Notes under the pieces: generated by a model
The model's database searches: none
The model's input: the letters and a program-made list of their open reading frames with translations, nothing else
What the model was told of the DNA's origin: nothing
Made by a program: the position numbers and the translations under genes
Assembly: GCA_947457845.1 (NCBI GenBank)
Contig: CANGXM010000003.1
Location: 1 to 42,085, forward strand
Reading direction: 5' to 3'
Length of the DNA: 42,085 nucleotides
Source: Rhodospirillales bacterium
Lineage (GTDB): Bacteria > Pseudomonadota > Alphaproteobacteria > Azospirillales > Azospirillaceae
Shown: one piece after another, positions 36,354 through 42,085 of the stretch
How positions within the stretch are numbered: the stretch's first letter is position 1
Layout: each line of letters opens with the position of its first letter

Positions 36354-38378
36354 ATGTCCGACAATCCGCTGCTCGAACCCTGGACCGGCCCGTTCGGCCT
36401 CCCCCCCTTCGACCGGATCCGCCCCGAACACTTCCCGCCGGCGTTCGACCGCGCCATGGCGGACCATGCCGCCGAGGTGGACGCGATCGCGCGGAACCCG
36501 GCGGCGCCGACCTTCGCGAACACGGTCGAGGCGATGGAGCGGGCCGGGCGCCTCTACGACCGCGTGGCGCGGGTCTTCTTCAACCTGACCGGCAGCCACA
36601 CCTCCGATGCGCTGGAGGCGATCGCCCGGGACTACGCGCCGAAGATGGCGCGGCACCGCATGAAGATCGCCCTCGATCCTGTTCTTTTCGCACGCGTTTC
36701 CGCACTTCATGCCCGCGTCGACGACCTCGGCCTCGCCGAGGACCAGCGCCGGCTCCTCAACCGCCAGCACCTCGGCTTCGTGCGCGCGGGCGCCCGTCTC
36801 GCCCCGGAGGCGAAGGCGCGGATGAGCGAGATCACCCAGCGCCTCGCCACGCTCCACACCCTCTTCGGCCAGAACGTGCTGCACGACGAAAAGGACTGGC
36901 AGCTGGTCCTCGGCGAGGACGACCTCGACGGGCTCCCGCCCTCGCTGCGCGCCGCGGCGGCCCAGGCGGCGACCGAGCGCGGGCACGAGGGCAAGTTCGT
37001 CGTCACCCTCGCCCGCTCGCTGGTCGAGCCGTTCCTGACCTTCTCCGCCCGTCGCGACCTGCGGCAAGTCGCGTTCGAGGCGTGGACCCGGCGCGGGGAA
37101 CACGACGGGCCGCACGACAACCGGCCGCTGATCACCGAGATCATGGCGCTCCGCACCGAGCAGGCCCGCCTCCTCGGCTATCCGGACTTCGCGGCCTATC
37201 GGCTGGACGATTCCATGGCGAAGACGCCGGACGCGGTCGAGGACCTGCTGCTGGCGGTGTGGGAGCCCGCCAAGCGGCGGGCCGAGGAGGAGCGGGCGGC
37301 CCTGCAGGCGCTGGCCCGGGCCGAGGGCATGAACGCGCCCGTCGAGCCGTGGGACTGGCGCTACTACGCGGAGAAGGTGCGGCAGGCCCGCTACGCCCTC
37401 GACGAGGCGGCGATCAAGCCCTACTTCGCGCTGGAGAAGGTCGCCGCGGCGGCGTTCGAGACCGCCGGCCGGCTTTTCGGCCTCGGCTTCACCGAGCGGC
37501 CCGACGTCCCGGTCTATCACCCGGACGTGAAGGTCTACGAGGTGACCGACCGCGCGGGCGCGCACGTCGCGGTCTTCGTCCACGACAATTTCGCCCGCTC
37601 CTCCAAGCGGTCGGGCGCGTGGATGAGCAGCTTCCGGGTGCAGGAAGGCCTCGACGGGCCCGTGTCGCCCGTCATCGCGAACAACAACAACTTCTCCAAG
37701 GCGTCGCCGACGCTGCTGAGTTTCGACGACGCACGGACCCTGTTCCACGAGTTCGGGCACGCGCTCCACGGCATCATGAGCAAGGTGCGCTATCCCTCCC
37801 AGTCGGGGACGTCGGTGCGGCGGGACTTCGTCGAGTTCCCCTCGCAGGTGATGGAGCACTGGATCGCCTCGGAGGAGACGCTGCGGGAATTCGCGGTCCA
37901 TCACGAGACCGGCACGCCGATCCCGGAGGATCTGCTCGCCCGCATCCTCGCCGCCCGCACGTTCAACCAGGGCTTCCAGACGGTGGAGTACACCGCAGCC
38001 GCCCTTCTCGACCTCGAGATGCATCGCAGCCCCGACGACGGGCCGGTCGACCCGACCGCCTTCGAGGCCGCGGTGAAGGCGAAGATCGGCATGCCGTCGG
38101 AAATCGCGATCCGGCACCGTGCGCCCCACTTCCAGCACCTCTTCGCGGGCGACGGCTACGCCGCCGGCTACTACGCCTACCTCTGGGCGGAGGTCCTCGA
38201 CGCGGACGGGTTCGAGGCGTTCGTCGAGGCGGGCGACCTGTTCGACCCGGCCCTCGCCGAACGGCTCGGCACCGTGTTCGCGGCCGGCGACACGGTCGAT
38301 CCCATGGCGCTCTATGCCGGCTTCCGCGGGCGGCCGCCTTCGATCGATCCGCTCCTGCGCCAGCGCGGCCTCGTCTGA
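36354..38378 (+). CDS. M3 family metallopeptidase (oligopeptidase A-type)
   Basis: LFHEFGHALHGIMS zinc-binding motif; MSDNPLLEPWTGPFGLPPFDRIRPEHFPPAFD N-terminus. Confidence 0.93.
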   Translation: MSDNPLLEPWTGPFGLPPFDRIRPEHFPPAFDRAMADHAAEVDAIARNPAAPTFANTVEAMERAGRLYDRVARVFFNLTGSHTSDALEAIARDYAPKMARHRMKIALDPVLFARVSALHARVDDLGLAEDQRRLLNRQHLGFVRAGARLAPEAKARMSEITQRLATLHTLFGQNVLHDEKDWQLVLGEDDLDGLPPSLRAAAAQAATERGHEGKFVVTLARSLVEPFLTFSARRDLRQVAFEAWTRRGEHDGPHDNRPLITEIMALRTEQARLLGYPDFAAYRLDDSMAKTPDAVEDLLLAVWEPAKRRAEEERAALQALARAEGMNAPVEPWDWRYYAEKVRQARYALDEAAIKPYFALEKVAAAAFETAGRLFGLGFTERPDVPVYHPDVKVYEVTDRAGAHVAVFVHDNFARSSKRSGAWMSSFRVQEGLDGPVSPVIANNNNFSKASPTLLSFDDARTLFHEFGHALHGIMSKVRYPSQSGTSVRRDFVEFPSQVMEHWIASEETLREFAVHHETGTPIPEDLLARILAARTFNQGFQTVEYTAAALLDLEMHRSPDDGPVDPTAFEAAVKAKIGMPSEIAIRHRAPHFQHLFAGDGYAAGYYAYLWAEVLDADGFEAFVEAGDLFDPALAERLGTVFAAGDTVDPMALYAGFRGRPPSIDPLLRQRGLV

Positions 38379-38385
38379 CCCCCGT

Positions 38386-38422
38386 CCGAACGAGCGATCA
38401 CCGCCTATGATCGCTCGTTCGG
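38386..38422 (+). terminator. Perfect 15-bp inverted repeat hairpin 3' of the M3 peptidase gene
   Basis: CCGAACGAGCGATCA-CCGCCTA-TGATCGCTCGTTCGG, 7-nt loop, no T-tract. Confidence 0.65.
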
Positions 38423-38726
38423 GTCTGGTGATCGGATCGGCGCCGCGGCGTCGTGCGCACGGGCTACGGCAGGGTCACTTCGCCCAATCCGTCGGCCCGG
38501 AGCGCCGCAACCGCCCGTACCGGAGGTCGGCGGCGGGCGATCCCCGCATGTCGGGTCCTCCGGGTCGGCGTCGTGACGAAGGTCATGCGCGAGCGTGACC
38601 GTTCGATCACGAAAAGGAGGACCGGCCCGTCATCGAAACCATGACTTGTCGCGCCGGCGACGGCATGGTCGACGACAAAGGGGCCGCCGACCGACGTGTT
38701 CCCCACGACTGGAGACGACGAGAACG

Positions 38727-39704
38727 ATGAAGGCCGCCTGGTACAGCCGCAACGGAGCCGCCCGCGAGGTCCTCGCCGTCGGCGACCTGCCGACCCCCGA
38801 GCCGGGCCCCGGCGAGGTGCGCGTGCGCCTCGCCACCTCGGGCGTGAACCCGTCCGACGTGAAGAGCCGGCGCGGCGCGCCGCCCGCCTTCGAACGGATC
38901 GTCCCGCACAGCGACGGCGGCGGCGTGATCGACGCCGTCGGTGCCGGCGTGCCCGGAACCCGGGTCGGGGAGCGGGTCTGGATCTGGAACGGCCAGTGGA
39001 AGCGGGCGTCCGGGACGGCCGCCGAATTCGTCGCCCTCCCGTCGGAACAGGCGGTACGCCTGCCGGACGGGGTCGACTTCGCGGCGGCCGCCTGTCTGGG
39101 GATCCCGGCGCTGACGGCGCTCCAGGGCGTGCGGCTCCTCGGTCCGGTCGAGGGCCGGACGATCCTCGTCACGGGCGCCTCCTCGGCGGTCGGGCACTAC
39201 GTCACCCAGATCGCCGCGCGGGCCGGCGCCCGGGTGCTCGGCACCGTCGGGTCCGAGGCGAAGGCGGCGCACGCGCGCGCGGCCGGCGCTGCGGAGACGA
39301 TCGCCTACAAGACCGAGGACGTCGCGACGCGGGTGCGGGACCTGACCGGCGGCCGCGGAGTGGACGGCATCGTCGACATGGACTTCTCGACCACGGCGCC
39401 GATGCTGGCGCGGGGCCTCGTCGCCCCCCACGGCACGCACGTCGTCTACGGCTCGAACGTCCCCGGCGACAACGCGGTCCCCTTCCGGCCGTGCCTGTGG
39501 ACGAGCGTCGCGATCCGGTTCTTCCTCGTCTACGAACTGACGCCCGAGGATCGGCGGGCCACCCTCGACGCCCTCGCGGGGATGCTGGAGCGGGGGGACC
39601 TGGTCCACACGATCGGCGCCCGCTTCCCGTTGTCGGAGATCGCGGCGGCGCACGAGGCCGTCGAAGCCGGCGCCACCCTGGGGAACGTGGTCATCGACCT
39701 GTGA
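38727..39704 (+). CDS. Zinc-independent MDR family NADPH:quinone reductase-like protein
   Basis: MKAAWYSRNGAAREVLAVGDLPTPEPGPGEVRVRL...GVNPSDVKSRRG...ILVTGASSAVGHYVTQIA. Confidence 0.9.
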   Translation: MKAAWYSRNGAAREVLAVGDLPTPEPGPGEVRVRLATSGVNPSDVKSRRGAPPAFERIVPHSDGGGVIDAVGAGVPGTRVGERVWIWNGQWKRASGTAAEFVALPSEQAVRLPDGVDFAAAACLGIPALTALQGVRLLGPVEGRTILVTGASSAVGHYVTQIAARAGARVLGTVGSEAKAAHARAAGAAETIAYKTEDVATRVRDLTGGRGVDGIVDMDFSTTAPMLARGLVAPHGTHVVYGSNVPGDNAVPFRPCLWTSVAIRFFLVYELTPEDRRATLDALAGMLERGDLVHTIGARFPLSEIAAAHEAVEAGATLGNVVIDL

Positions 39705-39767
39705 GGGCCGGGTCGCGCGCGCGCGTGGGCTTGAGAACCCCGGGCGGGAGGTGGTAGAGCCCGACGG

Positions 39768-40649
39768 ATGACCCGATCCGCGCCGACCATTCCGCCGCCC
39801 CATCCGGCCCCCCGGATCCCGTCGTTCCGGCTGCCGCCCGGGGCGTGCGACACCCATTGCCACGTGTTCGGCCCGGACCGGCTCTATCCCTACGTGCCCG
39901 AGCGGCCCTATACGCCGCCGGACGCGCCGCTGGAGATGCTGCGGGGCTTTCACGACCGCATGGGCGTCGACCGGGCGGTGCTGGTGAACGCAACCCCGCA
40001 CGGGCGCGACAACCGCGTCGTCACCGACGCGATCGCGACCGACCCCGCCCGCTATCGCGGCGTGGGTAACGTGGACGAGGGGTTCGACGACGCAGAACTC
40101 CGGCGCCTCGCCGACGCCGGCATCGTCGGCTGCCGCTTCACCTTCATCCCCCGCCTCGGCAAGGCGCCGGACCTCGACATGCTGGACCGCATCGCGCGGC
40201 GGATCGCGCCGCTCGGCTGGCACGTCGACCTCTATCTGCCGGCCTCCGCGCTGGCCGACGTGGGCGCCCGGCTGGCCGCGCTGCCGGTGCCCTACGTGCT
40301 CGACCACATGGGCGTGGTGGGGGCCGCCGGCGGGACGGACCACGCCGACTTCAAGGCGTTGCTGGCCCAGGTCCGGCGCGATCCCAAGGCGCGGGTGAAG
40401 GTGACCTGCCCCGAGCGGATCACCGCCGCCGGGGCGCCCTATTCGGACGTGGCGCCCTTCGGCCGGGCGCTGGTCGAGACGGCGGGCGACCGTGTGCTCT
40501 GGGGCACCGATTGGCCGCACCCGAACGTGCCGGCCATGCCGGACGACGGAGACCTCGTCGACCTCGTGCCGCTGATGGCGCCGACGCCGGAACTGCAACG
40601 CCTTCTTCTGGTCGAGAACCCGGCGCGGTTCTTCGGCTTTCCGCCGTGA
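39768..40649 (+). CDS. Amidohydrolase family protein (2-pyrone-4,6-dicarboxylate hydrolase-like)
   Basis: GACDTHCHVFGP...VLDHMG...VLWGTDWPHPN. Confidence 0.88.
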   Translation: MTRSAPTIPPPHPAPRIPSFRLPPGACDTHCHVFGPDRLYPYVPERPYTPPDAPLEMLRGFHDRMGVDRAVLVNATPHGRDNRVVTDAIATDPARYRGVGNVDEGFDDAELRRLADAGIVGCRFTFIPRLGKAPDLDMLDRIARRIAPLGWHVDLYLPASALADVGARLAALPVPYVLDHMGVVGAAGGTDHADFKALLAQVRRDPKARVKVTCPERITAAGAPYSDVAPFGRALVETAGDRVLWGTDWPHPNVPAMPDDGDLVDLVPLMAPTPELQRLLLVENPARFFGFPP

Positions 40650-40683
40650 CGGCGGCCAACGACGGACCGAACGGGAGGATCCC

Positions 40684-41670
40684 ATGACCACGATCACGCG
40701 CCGCCGCGCCCTCGCCCTCGCCGGGGCGACGGCCGCCGCGTCCGCCCTGCCCCGCCCCGCCCTGTCGCAGGCGTGGCCCAACCGCCCGATCCGCGTGGTC
40801 CTGCCATTCGGTGCGGGCGGTGTCGCCGACGTGACGGCCCGGGTCGTGACCGAGCGTCTCGGCGACCGCATCGGGCAGCGCTTCACCATCGAGAACGTAC
40901 CGGGCGCCGGCGGGGCGACGGCGGCGCAGCGCGTGCTGCAGGCGCCCGCCGACGGCTACACCCTCGCCCTCTTCTCCAACGGCACGGCGGTCAGCGTCGG
41001 CCTCTTCAACCGGCTGCCCTTCGATCCCGTCACCGAGTTCGTGCCGATCTCGACGCTCGGCATCTTCGACTTCGTGCTCGCGACCGGCGCCGAGACCGGT
41101 TTCCGCACCCTGGCCGACCTCGTCGCGGCGGCCCGGGCGCGGCCCGGCACGATCAACATCGGCACCGTGACCGCGGGCAGCACGCAGCATCTCTCGGCCC
41201 TGCTGTTCGCCGGCGAGGTGGGCATCCGGGTCGAGCAGATCACCTTCCGCAACACGCCCGACGCCGTCGTCGCGCTGCTGCGCAACGATGTCCAGGTGGT
41301 CATCGACAGCTTCGCCTCGCTGAAGGCGTCGTTCGACGACCGGCGGGCGGTGGCGCTCGCCACGACCGGCAGCGCCCGCTCCCAGACCCTGCCGCAAGTG
41401 CCGACGGTGGCCCAGGCCGGCGGGCCGGCGACCTTCGACGTGACGTCGTGGAACGCCCTGTTCGCCAAGGCGGGAACCCCGCCGGAGGCGATCGAGGGGC
41501 TCTCGGCCGGGCTGCGCGATGTGCTCGGCCAGGCGGACATCCGGGCGCGGCTCCTCGATCTCGGCATCGAGGCGCGGTGGAGCCAGCGCGCCGAACTCGC
41601 CAACCGCCTCGTCCTCGACATCGAGCGCTGGTCGGCCGTGATCGACAGGGCCGGCATCCCCAAGCAGTGA
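40684..41670 (+). CDS. Bug family tripartite tricarboxylate transporter substrate-binding protein
   Basis: Tat-like signal TRRRALALAGATAAASALPRPALSQ; WPNRPIRVVLPFGAGGVADVTARVV; IENVPGAGGATAAQRV. Confidence 0.92.
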   Translation: MTTITRRRALALAGATAAASALPRPALSQAWPNRPIRVVLPFGAGGVADVTARVVTERLGDRIGQRFTIENVPGAGGATAAQRVLQAPADGYTLALFSNGTAVSVGLFNRLPFDPVTEFVPISTLGIFDFVLATGAETGFRTLADLVAAARARPGTINIGTVTAGSTQHLSALLFAGEVGIRVEQITFRNTPDAVVALLRNDVQVVIDSFASLKASFDDRRAVALATTGSARSQTLPQVPTVAQAGGPATFDVTSWNALFAKAGTPPEAIEGLSAGLRDVLGQADIRARLLDLGIEARWSQRAELANRLVLDIERWSAVIDRAGIPKQ

Positions 41671-41734
41671 TCCCCGGCCGGAACCCCGGCCACCGTCGAT
41701 CGGTTTCCACCGTGCCGAAGCATGGGGAACGCAG

Positions 41735-42085
41735 ATGCCGGACGGGGCCGGGGGGCGACGCCGCCCGACGTGGGTGGTGGAGGTCCGCGTCGACGGACAT
41801 CCGGGACCGCTGGTCGACGCCCTCGAAAACGACGTCCTGCCGCGCGTCCTCGCCGGCGCGCGCTGGTACGGCGCGAAGGACGCCGGGCCGCCGCACGTCC
41901 GCATCCTCGACCTGATCGGCTTCGGCCCGGACGGCGACGTCGCGGTCGCCCTCCTGTCGGCCACGCCGCCCGGACGGTCGGCGCAGACCTGGGTCCTGCC
42001 GCTCGCGGTGGAGTGGGGCCCCGCCGGGCAGGACCCATCGGTCGCCGCCGTCACCGACGGGCAGCGGACCGGGCGCCTCGCCGAC
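41735..42085 (+). CDS. N-terminus of a maltokinase/trehalose synthase-associated kinase-like protein (truncated at window end)
   Basis: MPDGAGGRRRPTWVVEVRVDGHPGPLVDALENDVLPRVLAGARWYGAKDAGPPHVRILD, resembling the LPxxLxxxRWFxxK cap motif; open to the window edge, absent from the track. Confidence 0.55.
   Translation, partial: MPDGAGGRRRPTWVVEVRVDGHPGPLVDALENDVLPRVLAGARWYGAKDAGPPHVRILDLIGFGPDGDVAVALLSATPPGRSAQTWVLPLAVEWGPAGQDPSVAAVTDGQRTGRLAD

Noticed and set aside
35891-38410. 839-aa plus-strand ORF overlapping Hpt and the M3 peptidase
   Set aside because: Arg/Pro-rich shifted frame of the M3 peptidase gene.

Overview
This is a gene-dense, high-GC chromosomal window. Gene content suggests an alphaproteobacterium (inference). 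The main blocks, in order: (1) A molybdenum hydroxylase operon of the form II CODH-like type (coxS-L-M, two tandem DUF29 genes, coxD, coxE, a split XdhC and a MoCF/MobA fusion). (2) A CheY-CheZ pair. (3) A K+/H+ antiporter gene translationally coupled to a 108-aa free-standing chemoreceptor hairpin tip and followed by a ChaC gene. (4) An unlisted 51-aa His-rich membrane mini-protein upstream of a NUDIX gene. (5) A lone receiver domain convergent with an uncharacterised protein whose C-terminal peptide matches that of CheZ. (6) Two peptide-type ABC transporter loci that share only one visible ATPase gene. (7) A VapBC-like pair with a candidate operator. (8) An Hpt protein, an M3 oligopeptidase, several small-molecule catabolism genes, and the start of a maltokinase-like gene at the right edge. 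The observations most worth a second look are the shared DQSAIDALF tail in two otherwise unrelated proteins, the antiporter/receptor-tip/ChaC operon with its palindrome-rich leader, and the His-rich mini-protein. No CRISPR array, rRNA, tRNA, IS element or prophage was recognised. All functional calls are from motif recognition; no database searches were run.
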